From Stratiolaelaps scimitus (taxonomy: Eukaryota > Arthropoda > Arachnida > Mesostigmata > Laelapidae): a stretch of 64,000 nt of DNA. Every line of letters starts with the position of its first letter. Position 1 is the first letter of the stretch. Both the position numbers and the translations under genes were made by a program. The stretch is taken from contig JABWDB010000018.1 of assembly GCA_019614645.1 (NCBI GenBank), positions 5,976,501-6,040,500 on the forward strand. The letters run 5' to 3'. This document shows positions 11,424 to 23,067 of this stretch, in pieces. Below the pieces are notes generated by a model that did not search any database, was not told where the DNA came from, and saw only the letters and a program-made list of their open reading frames with translations.

Positions 11424-12340
11424 TGCTTCCTGAAGTGGTGTGGGCACAGACTCGCCGGTGTTCACTTCCATCAAGGTTGGGGCAATTGCAGCAGATTCGT
11501 TTGTTCGTTACTTCGTTCGTACGCCACGCAATACTCCAACTCATGATTATACCAACAGATGGAAGTGTACGCTTAGGACCTTAACCTAAGGCGGACGGGA
11601 TAGTCCGAGGTATAATGCATGCTGGGGAAAACAACTCGAGAGAACGGCGACCGTGGGCGACCGTCGTTAGCTCGGGGAGCCTTGTCTAATCGGCGGGCGC
11701 GCGTCCGTTCGTTCGTAACTTGCAATTGCACCAGCGGACACCCGCATAAATGTGCACGTCAATCTGTTTAGCATCTATATTGGCTTATGCATATGGTCCG
11801 TCCGGGTGGTGGCGAGACGTGGAAAGCCGCCGGCCTTCCTGTTAAGAATGTGATTCCGTCTCGGGCAGCAGGCCCCCGCCCCCTGTTGGCATCGCCGTGC
11901 CTCGTTTGCGACCTACATCGACCTACGGTACTCAGACAACGAACGAACCACGTCGTACTGTAGACCTGCTTCTCTCAGTTGCACGAGTTAGCCCTATCAG
12001 CTCACCGCCACAAGGCTGCAAATCTACAATGCACAGGTGGATGCGTACGGCCGTGTGAGCCTTAGTAGACGTCACTGCTCTGGCCGGAGAAATTTTCCGT
12101 TCGCGTTACGTTATTCCCGGGTGAATTGCCTCAAGTTCGTTCGTTCGTTCGGTGGCAAGCTCTAGCCGTTTCCTCTTCACCTGGACACTGAGGGGCTTCA
12201 CCCTCAGTGAAGGCTTAAAAAACTGTTAGCGAAAAAACAGTCCGATGGGGGGCGATCCTCATTTCGCTGAGTTACGCTGGTGACAAATAGGCGTATGACC
12301 AGACATTTCACGGCATCGTTCGCTTCCGAACGTGCAAAGT
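11424..12340. other. non-coding stretch
   Basis: Contains GTTCG-type tandem units near 11506 and 12135 and the hairpin at 12186. No frame longer than 60 codons is supported by splice sites. Confidence 0.5.
12186..12209. repeat. hairpin, 9-bp perfect stem
   Basis: CACTGAGGG pairs with CCCTCAGTG around GCTTCA. A second short stem, ACTGTT with AACAGT, follows within 35 bp. It does not match the histone mRNA 3-prime stem-loop. Confidence 0.85.
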
Positions 12341-12358
12341 CTGTCTTTTCGATTGCAG

Positions 12359-12647
12359 CTGATGGCTGGCAGTCCCACGGGAGGCCGGTGGGGCCACGGG
12401 GTGCTACAGTCGAACGCGGACGAGGCAGAGGAGGCTTGGGTGCAGCTTGGGAATTACCTTCTTCTCTCTACTTGCGAGTACGTACGGAGAGGCGGAGTCG
12501 ATAGCTGCCGAGTCGCCTTTACACGAAGCAGCCACATCGTCAACCACCACCACCTATTGCAAAGACATCCACTGTCGCAGCAAGGGGAAACGACACGCTG
12601 CTAGCGGGGCCCATTCTATTGATGCTGGCAAAAACGCCCATGAGACT
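12359..12647 (+). CDS. candidate exon between acceptor and donor
   Basis: CTTTTCGATTGCAG (AG at 12357-12358) is a good acceptor and GAGACT|GTAAGT at about 12648 is a good donor. Two frames give plausible protein. One runs from the acceptor (LMAGSPTGGRWGHGVLQ) to a TAG at 12604. The other has a TGA just after the acceptor and is then open to the donor. They conflict, so the exon boundaries or the call itself are uncertain. Confidence 0.2.
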
Positions 12648-12769
12648 GTAAGTGGTTTCCCGTTCGGCCAACCCGAATCCTCGTTCTCCTTTGTTAGATA
12701 CCACGCAGAAGTGATTCTGTATCGGCTACAGATGGCCGCCGCATATGCATGTTTGTATATCCGTGTATG

Positions 12770-12772
<3 letters not shown>

Positions 12773-12812
<40 letters not shown>
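12773..12812. repeat. AT microsatellite
   Basis: AT run bordered by GTAT/GTGT units on both sides. Confidence 0.95.
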
Positions 12813-12816
<4 letters not shown>

Positions 12817-12879
12817 ATGTGTGAATGCCCCAGTGTTTGGTGTAAGCGAGTCTGGCGCAATGTGTAATGTCTGTTACAG

Positions 12880-13507
12880 GATCCCTATGCAGGGTTATAT
12901 AAATAGATGTCAATTAGAGGCCACTGCCACCACAGCTATCGCCACCGGCGGCATAGCCTGGCCGTGGCGGTGGTGGTGGCCACTATCGTCGGCTCTGCTT
13001 GCCTGCCGTCGTCACCGGGAGCATCGTTACGTGCAGGTGGCACCCACAATCACCCCAATCCCCATCAACCAACGAACGAGAGAGAAAGCCCCATCCGGCA
13101 GCTTGCAACGGCTATCCCCGTCCGAGGCCCCCGCCCTTGGGACCCAGGGATGTTCAGACGCAGCATACCCCTGTGCAACCTCACTTCGCCGTCTCCTCCT
13201 CTCCTCGAGAGAGAGAGAGACGCTCCGGCCCCCAACTCTCGACGACTGTTCTGACCAAGTTGGCTTGCGAATCTGGCAGCCAATGTTCTCCGCTTGCCAC
13301 TGCCAGCACCAGCACCAGCAACACCACAACCACAACGACTGCCACCACCACCCCAGGTACTCCGACTTCTTCGGCCGGCGTCCGGTCTTCGCCCACGCTG
13401 CATCTCCCCTAGTCGCTGCCACTGCCACCGCCGTTCTCGCGCGAATCATGTGTCGTCGCTGTTTCCGAGTTTGTGAGAGTGCGCGACTCGCTGTGCTCGT
13501 ACACGAT
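12880..13507 (+). other. GC-rich region open in many frames
   Basis: Between about 12.9 and 13.5 kb at least three plus and three minus frames stay open for more than 70 codons. One plus frame ends at ACGAT|GTGAGTG (GT at 13508), a good donor. Such multi-frame openness mostly reflects high GC and few stop triplets and is common in CpG-rich 5-prime regions. A first exon or promoter-proximal region is possible but unproven. Confidence 0.2.
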
Positions 13508-15659
13508 GTGAGTGTGCATCTGCGTGTGTGTGTGGCGTATGTGTATTAGTGTCTACCGCCGTAACCGTTGCAAGTTATTGCCAATCGATATTGAACAGCG
13601 CACGAGACCACAGGCAGCGGGGAGAGCAGCCAGGGGGCTGGCGGAGACCGTGACTCCTCTCTCTCTGAAGACGTACATGTAGACGCACGAGATCAGACAC
13701 GTACAAAAACACAACAACCGCAGCTGCAGCAGCAGTAACAGCCCCCGACTCTGATCGGTTCCCCTGACGTGGAGATGGAGCCACTCTGTAAGATCCCAAC
13801 ACCAGCGGAAGACGTAGAGAAGTAAGAGCTGCATAGGTACAGCACCCACCATAGGAACCATAGTGCTACGGCGGTGAGGTTGGAACAGAGGTGTTCGGCG
13901 TAGACGAGACGACATTCGGAGCACAACGCATTCGACGTTTGGGAATGAGCACAGCGGAATCGCCGAACGGCATAGACTCGAAGACGATGACAGCAGAGAG
14001 CCGAATAATTGAGCGACAACACCAAGAGGTTTAGGCGGCTACACCGTGGACGGACGGCGAAGTGGATGGGCTACAATTGGAAGCGGTGCGATCGTTATGA
14101 AGATCAACTTTCAAAGTAGAGTCCACGTGGTGAGGACGCCATCTGCCTTTCGATGGGGACACAGCGACAAAAATGGCAACTAAACGTCATCGCGTTGAGA
14201 CGTTGCTTGGCAATCGCCCAACAGCGAACAATGCTGGAACAGCATTCATGTCAGGACAAGAAAACAGAGGTGATGAATCTAGCCCCTTGAACAAGGCAGA
14301 GTCTACTAAGCGAGCTGGAGGGTGCGCGTGACATATAGAGAGGGAGAGAGAGAGAGACGACAACAACAACACAGTGTACGAGAAAATGGTATACGTGTGA
14401 GGGCTAACTTCAGGCAGCACTGTGTCGATGGGCGAGTAATTTCAAGCGGCGAATTTCAATCCGTTACCAATGCGATGGTTCAGAGGTGACTCTGCGTCAC
14501 ACACCCCTTTTCCGTTCTAATCATCGACACGCGTTTGGGCGCCGAAGGACAGCTTTGGGCTTGCGGCGGTAGCAGCACCTACCGCCGAAGCGACTACCAA
14601 TGCGCAGGAAGTTAGGGGCACTAAGTTGGCGTGCCAGCTCGTCTGTCTATTTTTTTTCCTATTATGTTTAAGGCTTCAGGCTTCGTTTGCGTTTGCGTTC
14701 CTCATGACGATACCCTCTGTTCGCTATTTCACTCTCCTGGCTCTATGACTGCCTCCTGTTGCGTGGCAGCGTTTCGAGTTCACTCGGCGGCGAGTGCTGC
14801 GGATACAGCCGTCGCGGCCGCTGCTGCTGATACCAGTGGCGTGCTCTCGAGACTCGTAGTCTCAACGTCATCGTCGGCGACATCGCCGCCCCTAAGAGGC
14901 CTGACTCTCCGTGCTGCGCCCGGCCCAGTCACACTCCGTCCCGTCTTCTTTGGATTCTTCACCGCCTTCTGCTGCCATTTGCTTCCATAGTCGTCCGCTT
15001 CTTGGCCGTCGTTGGCTGTCGCCCATCGTCCGTCACCCGACCGTTGCCGATCCAGTGCGGTTTTTGCAGGGTGTCGCTCTCGGTGGATTGTGCATGTTCA
15101 ACACACGCGCTAACGCACACACACACACACATAGAAGCACATGCGGCAGGCGTAGTAGGCGCTTTTCACAAGGGAGGCGGAACTACAGAAGCAGCCGCAG
15201 CAGCAGCCGTAGCAATTGCACGAGCAGCTACGTAAAGAAGCAGCGACCAGCGAGGCAAACAGCTTGCCTCTTGCAGTAGCAGCAAGCAGGAGAAAGTGGC
15301 GCGCATGGTTTTCCGCCGGTGGCCGAATCGAGGCGCCCATCTCGACAGACTCGACAAGGAACTCAAAAGAGGATGGACGAACAAGAAGAAGAAGAGGTCT
15401 GCAAGCTTTCGACGACCAAGGGCGGGGGGGGGCGTGGGGTGAGATGGCGTGGAGTTGGGTCTAGGAGGACAACGACGCCGACATCGACGCGGCCGCTCTC
15501 GCCGCCTCCTTCTTCTTCTTCTGCAAGAGCCTATCAGCTCACCCCATCAAGCCCTTTTCGCGTTTCCCTCAAGCGTTCCCGCTTCCTCGCCAAGACCTCT
15601 CTGCTGCGCCGCCCGGTCCGCTCTGACCCACACTGCTCTACTACGCGGACCTGACAAAA
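13508..15659. other. non-coding or ambiguous stretch
   Basis: Minus-strand frames of 110-123 codons at 13.55-14.03 kb and GC-rich plus frames at 14.6-15.7 kb overlap others. A TTTTTGCAG acceptor-like site ends at about 15069, followed by a CA repeat at 15114-15131. G-rich DNA lies at about 15420-15442. Nothing firm. Confidence 0.4.
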
Positions 15660-15693
15660 CTGAGCCAAGCAGCACGAAGGGAAAGAGCTGGCC

Positions 15694-15720
15694 CCAAACA
15701 GCTTCAGTTCAGCTGTTTGG
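15694..15720. repeat. hairpin, 10-bp perfect stem
   Basis: CCAAACAGCT pairs with AGCTGTTTGG around TCAGTTC. An alternative outer pairing joins CTGAGCCAA at 15660-15668 with TTGGCTCAG at 15717-15725, so the segment could switch between two folds. No known arthropod microRNA sequence was recognised here. Confidence 0.85.
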
Positions 15721-15725
15721 CTCAG

Positions 15726-17207
15726 CTATACTGCTGCGCAGCTACGCAACCCGCGGCGGAGTGGGACAGCGGCGTTGAAAGTTCGGGACGAACGAACGAA
15801 CGCCAGGGAGGCAGAGGGCCCTGCACGCCCGTCTACGAGTGAAGTGGTTAAGTGCAAATCGCCTTTGGAAAATCGCGCTTTGGTTGGTGGCGGCACGGCG
15901 GCGTTGCGAGGGAGCCGCTAAACGAGCGACCGGGCTCAACCACCAGTCGTCCCACCAGTCGGTGCGGTGCGATGTTCGCGTACGGCGGGGAGCGTGCACG
16001 ATGGTAGAGGAGAGTCATCGGTGTCGGTGGCGGGAGCCGCAATGGTGACGGCGGCGCTTCAAGTCATCGTTCGTTGGTTGGGGTGTTGATGTTGGCCAGG
16101 AGTTATGAATATTTATGTTCGGCTTCGCTGGCATCGTAGCCGCCGACGCACCCCTGAGAGTCGCCGCCGCTGCTGCCTCTGGGCTGCCTAATGCCGCTGA
16201 GCGACTAAAGAGAACAGCGAGCTACGGGATCTCCAGTATCTGGATAGCAGGGGAGGTGGATGAGGGAGACATAAATATGGGGAGTCGTTAGGTCTACATT
16301 AGGCCTTGCCAAAGCCTAGGCAGGATCGATCCGCGTGACGGCGGCGAGCAGGACGCGGAGGTAGCACTGGCTGGCAGTTGTTACAACGAACAAACCGCGC
16401 ACGCTAGTGAGTGCGCCTGCTGGACGCAGATGGAGAACTCGTGGAGCAATGGGAGATTGCGAGGTGGAGAGATATTGAGCGCGCAATACTATAACAGCTG
16501 AAGCTGAAGGGACTAGAAACGGCTCTCCGGGGCTCGACGTTAGACCACATCATTGCAATGGTCTAGTCGGAGTCGCTACCGGATGGCAGCAGTAGCAACA
16601 GAAGCAGCAACGACGGTTACACCGCCTCTAGCCGAGAGTCGTGCTACGGAGAAGCGAGCGGACGAGCTTACCAAAGCGGTGACCATGTGACTAGCTGGCC
16701 CGCTAGATGCCGGAATGGCCCTTCAAAATGGACCATTTCGGCCACACGTAGAAACTGCCAGCACCACCAAAAAAGGGAGCTTCGAGCAATCTACTGCAAT
16801 CTCGTGTGCAATACTTCCGTTAGCGTTTCATACTCTACATCGCATAACACCGTTGTGCGGACTTGCCCTCGACAACTCACTAACTGAGTCCGAACACTGA
16901 GCGATTTCGTGGCACTGTGATCGCAATCGAACGAGTCACTGGACAATGCCCGTGCTGCAGAACCCGTCAAGCGGAATTAATCTCCGTAGCCTGGCCTAGA
17001 TGAAGTGGCAATTCTGTTTAGCAGCGCGACTGCTTGGCCATGACGACGAATATGCGGTACGCTATTGGCTCTACTCAAGAAATTAACACACTAACGTATT
17101 GCATTTATTATTAGAACGCTTCGGCCGATGGCTTTTGTCCCATCTAACTACATAGAATTAAATATATACTGAAGAATCAGATGAAGAAAGCAATGTGATT
17201 CATTCTT

Positions 17208-17208
<1 letters not shown>
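15726..17208. other. non-coding stretch
   Basis: No coding or RNA gene was supported. A donor-like CGCTA|GTGAGTG occurs near 16397 without a convincing exon in front. Confidence 0.5.

Positions 17209-17286
<78 letters not shown>
17209..17286. repeat. three-part CA-TA-GA microsatellite
   Basis: CA units, then about 15 TA units, then about 17 GA units without gaps. Each change of repeat is a single base change. Confidence 0.96.
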
Positions 17287-17287
<1 letters not shown>

Positions 17288-17289
<2 letters not shown>

Positions 17290-18025
17290 ACACTTCACAG
17301 AGAATCACAGCGCTACTACCAACCATTGTAATTGGCAAGGTACTGAGCGCAATTCATCCGCAGGCACTGACTCAGTCGTGTGTTGCTCTCTGCGATTCGA
17401 GTGGTCTCTGTTGTCATCGGATACGGCGGCGGTTGAATTATCTCCTTCCCGCCCAGCCGCCGCCCCGGTACAATCATACGTACGTGAACGAACGAACACG
17501 CGGCACACAGAGACATGGGCACGGCCACTCAAAACATACTCGAAACTTGGGGTTAAGTCCTGCGCTGCCAGATTGTGAGCTACCACAAGCACGCGAGTCG
17601 TACCTATCATGCAAGTGGCCCTCGACGGTCTTCGCAACGAGACACAGCGCCGTCCAGATAAGATGACACCCAGGGCAGTGGCGGCGTCCGGGCAAAACCC
17701 AGCCGCGTGGTGGCCAACTTTTGCGAACCGACGGGACGATAACACGCCATCAGAAGGGTAGGATGAGGCGAAGAGGAAGAGGAGGAGGTGTAGACCTCTG
17801 CTGCTGCTGCTGGTGGTTTCTTCGTTCCTATCCTCAATCCTTCCACCCGTACGGACTGCTGCTATAGCCGTCACGGGCACCGCCATCTTCCTGAAATATG
17901 CCTCAACTTTTACGCCGTTCTACGTCTAAGTGGCCATCTTCCTGTATACGCAACCGAGCGGTAGAGAGAAATAGATAGAGAGACAGAGGGAGCTTCTTAG
18001 GGCTTTTGAGTGCTGGGCCACATGG

Positions 18026-18060
<35 letters not shown>

Positions 18061-18226
18061 ATCTACCACAGCAGCACTAGCAGTGTTTTCAGCAGGATTC
18101 ATCTAATTAGATATACCACTATATACGCATATAGACACACTGCCGCATTGCGTATGGATAACGGCAGGGCAGAAGTACGGCGGGACTTAAGCTGAACGGG
18201 GCGCTGTGAAGGACGCGGTCAGGAAT
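17288..18226. other. non-coding or ambiguous stretch
   Basis: A 193-codon minus frame spans 17305-17886 and overlaps three other frames on both strands. It has no ATG-anchored domain and no splice sites. A TA-TG microsatellite lies at 18025-18062. Confidence 0.4.
18025..18062. repeat. TA then TG microsatellite
   Basis: TA units pass directly into TG units. Confidence 0.94.
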
Positions 18227-18490
18227 ATGGAAATCGATCTATATGGACGGACGAACGGGCAGATGCAAGAAATGCGTTTAGCATATTGCCATTCCATTAG
18301 AATACTTTCCAGCGTTTTGAAGGTCGACTCGGATCGACTGTCGAAGGCAATATCTGGTTTTCTTTTGGCGGGCCTGCTTGGCCGCGAGTTCGGCTTGATG
18401 TTGAGATACAACAACCAGCGAGCGGGTTTTGTTTATCAGAGGAGTGAGGACCTCGGTGGACAGCAACCAAAATGTATAGGCGAATACTAA
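18227..18490 (+). CDS. candidate small ORF, 87 codons
   Basis: ATG to TAA frame with balanced amino acid composition and no repeats. It has an amphipathic middle (RILSSVLKVDSDRLSKAISG) and about 57% purine-first codons. A competing minus-strand frame at 18278-18505 also has ATG and stop (75 codons) and a hydrophobic N-terminus (MKVNPLVFAYTFWLLSTE) resembling a signal peptide. At most one is likely to be real. No family was recognised. Confidence 0.25.
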   Translation: MEIDLYGRTNGQMQEMRLAYCHSIRILSSVLKVDSDRLSKAISGFLLAGLLGREFGLMLRYNNQRAGFVYQRSEDLGGQQPKCIGEY

Positions 18491-18505
18491 TGGATTTACC
18501 TTCAT

Positions 18506-19628
18506 GGCTTTTAAGCGTGTGCTCTTATGAGGAAATGGGCTACTTTACGAATCCCTTGTTTAATAATGGGACAGTCAAATCATATTGTTCTGTTGAGTCA
18601 AATTGAGATTTCAATTTTTCCTCACGTACGCAGGCGTAGACTTTCGTAGTATTTGCTTCGTGATTGCCATGCCTCATTTATAAGATCAAATATAGTGTAC
18701 GAGACTACAGGTCTCTTTTTGTCATGCCGAACTCGTGATTCAACGCAATCACGAGGCGTATATGTGGGACATTTGAACAGTGGACATGACCTTTTCAGCT
18801 GACAGATTTAATCAGGAGACACTTCAGAGTTCGGAAGTGTTCGGGATGTTGGACACTCACTGTTGTCCTCTCTTCCTACCTCGAACGTTGAATGCGTTTC
18901 GAGACCCTAGCTAAGCTACGGATGGCACTTCTCAGAGCTGTCTAGCTGGCGGACGGGTCTCTCAGTGCAGAAGCCTGTTTTGTCCTGAATTCCCAATCTC
19001 GTCTCTCTCTCTGCCGCCCTTCGGCCGACACCCCAGCGGCACAGGCAGCCCAGCTGGCGCACACGACCGGGCGAAACGAAGGGGCAGTGCAGGCAAAGCC
19101 ACAGATGACCAAGTGACGATGCGCCGAGGAACCATGTGGATGGGCCAGGCAGGGAGGACAACAAGGGGCAAAGAGCCCCCAACGACGACGGTGGCTTGGC
19201 AGCTAGATACTACGTGATAGAAAATCATTATCACGCCACGCTGGCTACTGCTGCTGCTGGTGCTGCCGACTTCTGGGGGTCAAAGGCAGGATATATCAGA
19301 TAGATGGACGACATACATGAACGGGAGAGGCAAACACGAACACACGAGCGCACACACACAGAGAGACACACACGCACATACGGAGTACACACAGCACACG
19401 GTACAGCAATCCGCGTGATCTTCTCCTGCGGCTCGCTGTCCGTAGCTGTTCTGCAGAGCGCTGCCAATAGGTCGCTATGTCGGCTAGCCGACGAGGGGGC
19501 AGCGCGGGGTCCACAGGGCAGTAGGGAGGTCGTTGCGTGTGGGACACTGCGTGAGCTAGGGGAGAGGATCTAAAGGAACTCGGCCCGACTAAGGCGACAT
19601 TGCACTCAGTCATGGAAGTCATGGAAGC
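18506..19628. other. non-coding stretch
   Basis: CA-rich DNA at about 19335-19380. No supported gene. Confidence 0.5.
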
Positions 19629-20300
19629 ATGGGCTGGCTTGGGATTCCCTACCTCATCCCATTTTCCCGTTCGTGCACTGGGACTCTACGAGGCAGATGC
19701 TTCACGAGCCCCTTGTCGCCACCGCCGCCAGCACCCTTGGCACAGCCAAGACACCCCGACCAGCAGCTCTATCCTGCACAGCTGGGAGATTTCGGATGTT
19801 TTTGTACCCTGCCTGGACGTGACGGGGCGGCAGCAGGAGCGCATTGGGCTGCGAACACGTTGTGCAGATATGTAGCCGGCGTTCGAGTTAGGGATAGACA
19901 GTGGGTAGGGATGGGCAGCGGCTGGCCGTTGGGTCGGTCAGACACACACACACACAGGCACATACGCACACGCGGAAAGTCCGCACCGACGTCAGCCTTT
20001 GGGGGCCGTCGCTGGTTGTTGGCCGGTCGCCGCTCTTTGAGATTCAGGGAGCACACGTCCGGCCAGAGAAAGCGAACAAGCCCCAGTGAAAGCATGTCTG
20101 GTTGTGTTCTCTGGGTAACACATATCAAAAGCAGTCAGAAACGCTGTGCGGCCTTTGCGGTGTGCCTTGCGTGTGTGATTCGCTGCTCGCTAGCTCGGGA
20201 AGCGAGGATGAAAGAATCAGGAGGGAACCAGAACCCCGGCGGTGGAGGACATGAAGGCGGTCCTGCGTGTAGGAGGTTTTGGCCTCCAGATATCGGCTGA
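19629..20300 (+). CDS. candidate ORF, 223 codons
   Basis: Long frame from a true ATG to TGA. Residues 25-45 are proline-rich, followed by a non-repetitive part (GAHWAANTLCRYVAGVRVRD) and a stretch reading through a CA repeat as Thr-His. A second plus frame with ATG and TAG (to 19875) and a minus frame at 19769-20128 overlap it. The region is GC-rich, so length alone is weak evidence. No domain was recognised. Confidence 0.22.
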   Translation: MGWLGIPYLIPFSRSCTGTLRGRCFTSPLSPPPPAPLAQPRHPDQQLYPAQLGDFGCFCTLPGRDGAAAGAHWAANTLCRYVAGVRVRDRQWVGMGSGWPLGRSDTHTHRHIRTRGKSAPTSAFGGRRWLLAGRRSLRFREHTSGQRKRTSPSESMSGCVLWVTHIKSSQKRCAAFAVCLACVIRCSLAREARMKESGGNQNPGGGGHEGGPACRRFWPPDIG

Positions 20301-20401
20301 GCAGCAGGACCAGAGGTGCACGCCAGTTGGGGGCGGGGGGTACATGCATATGCGGTGATGGCAACGGGTGGCGGTCCCGATCCTGCCTGACGTCCGGACG
20401 C

Positions 20402-20415
20402 GGTGCGGCCGCACC
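20402..20415. repeat. 14-bp perfect palindrome
   Basis: GGTGCGGCCGCACC is self-complementary with no spacer. Confidence 0.85.
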
Positions 20416-20559
20416 AAGTTAACTCGGAGGCAAGTACCTTCTCAACAGCTGAATAACTGTCCGCCTCTGTATAAGAGCTTTGTAGCCAGCGAACGGTCGC
20501 ACGAGTCTTGCAGTTGCGGAAAGTAGTGGTGGTGGTGGTTAGAGCGACAGAAACCGCTG

Positions 20560-20713
20560 TTGCAAAAAGACTCAATCAAAAAAGAGAACCAACCCTCGAG
20601 GTACAGTTTTTCTCTAGGCCGAAGTGAGTGGCTAGCTCCTACAGGCATTCCATATGCAGGCGCATATTGCCGAGACGCATGTGGATGTATGGAACGACCT
20701 CGCAAGAAAGAAG
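20560..20713 (+). CDS. candidate exon with plus-strand donor
   Basis: Open frame (contains SEWLAPTGIPYAGAYC) running into AAGAAG|GTGAGG (GT at 20714-20715), a good donor, in phase 1. The upstream stop at about 20526 means any acceptor must lie between 20527 and 20580, where only weak AGs occur. A minus frame at 20442-20705 competes. No family was recognised. Confidence 0.2.
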
Positions 20714-20826
20714 GTGAGGCCGTTTCCCTTACGGCGAGCGAGGTCCTTCTTTCTTTGGTCCTACCGAGACGTCACTGTGCTGCATTATACGTGCTCGTAT
20801 CCGTTTTGAAACAAATCCTTCCGTAA

Positions 20827-22733
20827 CTGCCCACGAGATACTGTCCCTTGATAAACGAATCCTGCCAAAGATCCTACACAGTGTCGTTGTTCTTCAAATC
20901 TTCAAGCCCACTGTGACAGAGTACGGGTTCAGCAGACACCCACGTTGAGCGTGTTTGTGCATATGTACCAACGTTTTCTTTCTGATAAAAGCGGAGTCTT
21001 CCAAGCAAATTGTCAATTTTTCCCTGTTGGCCACAACTATCAAATCGACAAGTTCGTTAGCAATTGTCTGAATCAAATTCGCCTATTCTTGTCTGTACAG
21101 TGATAATATTGAACGAACCATGAATATGTCGATGAAGGGTCACAATTCGAAGGAACTTGCTCTCCCCCAAAGGAACAGTGGACATTGGAACAAATACAAA
21201 ATATCTTGCGCACAGTACCGAATACTGTATAGTCGAACAGCTCGGATGACGTCCTACTCGGTATAAAAACTATTCTCTACGCTAGCGAGGGCCAGTGTGT
21301 AATTAGTAGAGCCCAAGTTCGTCAGTTAGGGCGGCAGCCGACGTCGGACGGGAGCGCTGAGAGGAACGGTCTCGAGAGGAAATTCAGACCGGCGAAAAAC
21401 TCACTCCCGAAGACAAAAAGAGTCGAAAAAAGAGGACAACTAATTAACGAATTTGCCCACCCACCCTTGACTCCACCGTTGACGCAAGCTGAGACCGTGT
21501 CGACTCGACAGCAGACCAAAACAGCAAGAACAAACGGGCGAACAGAGGAAAAGCAGCGGTCTGGAGATTCATTGGCGCAGAGTCGCTCTTTGCAGGGGCA
21601 GGGCCCGCGGGCCAACCCAACTGCAGCGAAGGCAGTTACGCAGTAACAAACGTAATTTGCGCCTGGCTATTTGGCGGGCCCGCTTCTGTTTTATCCATCG
21701 TTTTCTTTTTTTTTTTTTTGCCTAAATGGTTAACCATTTATATGACAGTAAATTGTGACCGTGGATCACAGCGTAAAAAAACCCAGATAGCATAGAGCGC
21801 CTTTGAGATTCGATTGGCAACGCGGACCGGTAGCGGATCAACGAGCGGGTGATTCCCGAAGTACATGCAAATGCAACAACAAAGCATTGTTCGTTTTGAA
21901 TAGAAAAAAACACCGCTCGTTATTAATGTACACAAATGGTATTTTTCCACAAATGGCCCTTTAAATGGTTTGGTTTGCGATTACCGGCGAGCCTAATCTG
22001 CGCGCACATCGAGAACGCAGGAACATTTCTGTGGTACAAAAATCCATTTCTTGCTTTGCACCTTGTTTCTTAACTGTTGTCCACGGTATACACATTTCCG
22101 GTGGGGCGAACAACGCCCAAAAAAAAGGTACATAGGTTTAATCGATTGTTTTATGGATACCGCCTGGGCCAATATGCGATGTGAGCCTGTACGCGACTTG
22201 GCGCACCGTGAGCTTGCGTCCCTTAACCACAGCTGTCTGGGGCAAGCGTTCGACCCGACGTCAAAATGATTCAGCAATGATGTCCGTCTTGCAATCGCCA
22301 ATGGAGAACCACATTTTGAGAGAGAGAGGAAGGGATGGAGGGAGAGATTGCTATGCAAATGATATTGTTAGGATCGTGCTGGCGACGTACAGACAGAGCC
22401 TCCCGGCTTCGCCAGAGAAGCAGAGATTGAACACGCCGGCGGGCGCAAGCGACTAGCTAGCGTTTCGACGTTGTGGTAACTCTCGGCATAAGCCACCGTC
22501 ACCCCACCACCTCCAATATCCTCCGCCTCGAGAATCCACGACCACCACCAGGGGTTTAAGATTGGCTCAGCTGCGGAGCCATGTATAAAAACATAGCTAG
22601 CCAGCTAGCGAACGATCGAAACACTCGAGCGATATCCGCTCCCCTCGAGAAGGTGAGGCTGCACCATTCCAATGACGGGATCTGGCTGCGGTGGCCGTGG
22701 TGGCAGGTAACTACGGGCATTTGAGGCGTTAGG
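20827..22733. other. non-coding stretch
   Basis: Contains a run of T near 21708. A 97-codon minus frame at 21322-21615 and overlapping frames at 22.0-22.4 kb lack support. No repeat of note. Confidence 0.5.
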
Positions 22734-22952
22734 TTAGAGGGCAAATGCGAGGGGCGAGTACTCATGGACAGGGGCATCTATCACAGCAGTCGCCAGCAGT
22801 CCCACGGTCGTGGCCACATAGGGTTCGTTCTCACCAGTTGAAGGAGTGGGGGGTAAAACTTTAAATGAAAGCGTCACTCTCGTTACGGAGTGAGAGCTAC
22901 GTGTGTATTGGATTGGACGAGCTGAGCGTGGGTTGAAGGCTAATCGGGGCAC
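22734..22952 (-). CDS. candidate small ORF or terminal exon
   Basis: Minus frame of about 72 codons without ATG, ending SPLAFAL-stop at 22734. The C-terminal half (VTLSFKVLPPTPSTGE, then a hydrophobic VGLLATAVIDAPV) has about 64% purine-first codons, as expected for coding DNA. A second minus frame at 22556-22777 overlaps its end. No acceptor was fixed and no family was recognised. Confidence 0.22.
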   Translation of the reverse strand: MPRLAFNPRSARPIQYTRSSHSVTRVTLSFKVLPPTPSTGENEPYVATTVGLLATAVIDAPVHEYSPLAFAL

Positions 22953-23067
22953 ATTTAGGCGACCCTCGAAACGGTGCCGGTGTGACTGGCTCAGGCAGCA
23001 GAAGTAGCAACTCGGAGGGCCTCTCAGTGCTCATCTATCCGGAGGCCCATACGTCCTGCCTCAACAT

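Noticed and set aside
12186..12209. Hairpin considered as a histone 3-prime stem-loop
   Set aside because: Stem sequence and loop do not match the conserved histone element, and no histone frame is nearby.
12749..13549. 266-codon frame, the longest in the window
   Set aside because: It passes through an AT repeat and a GC-rich block open in many frames on both strands, so its length has little weight. Only the donor at 13508 was noted.
13741..13822. Short coding-like frame (DVEMEPLCKIPTPAEDVEK) ending at TAA next to a GTAAGA site
   Set aside because: Only 28 codons between stops with a weak acceptor; minus frames cover the same stretch.
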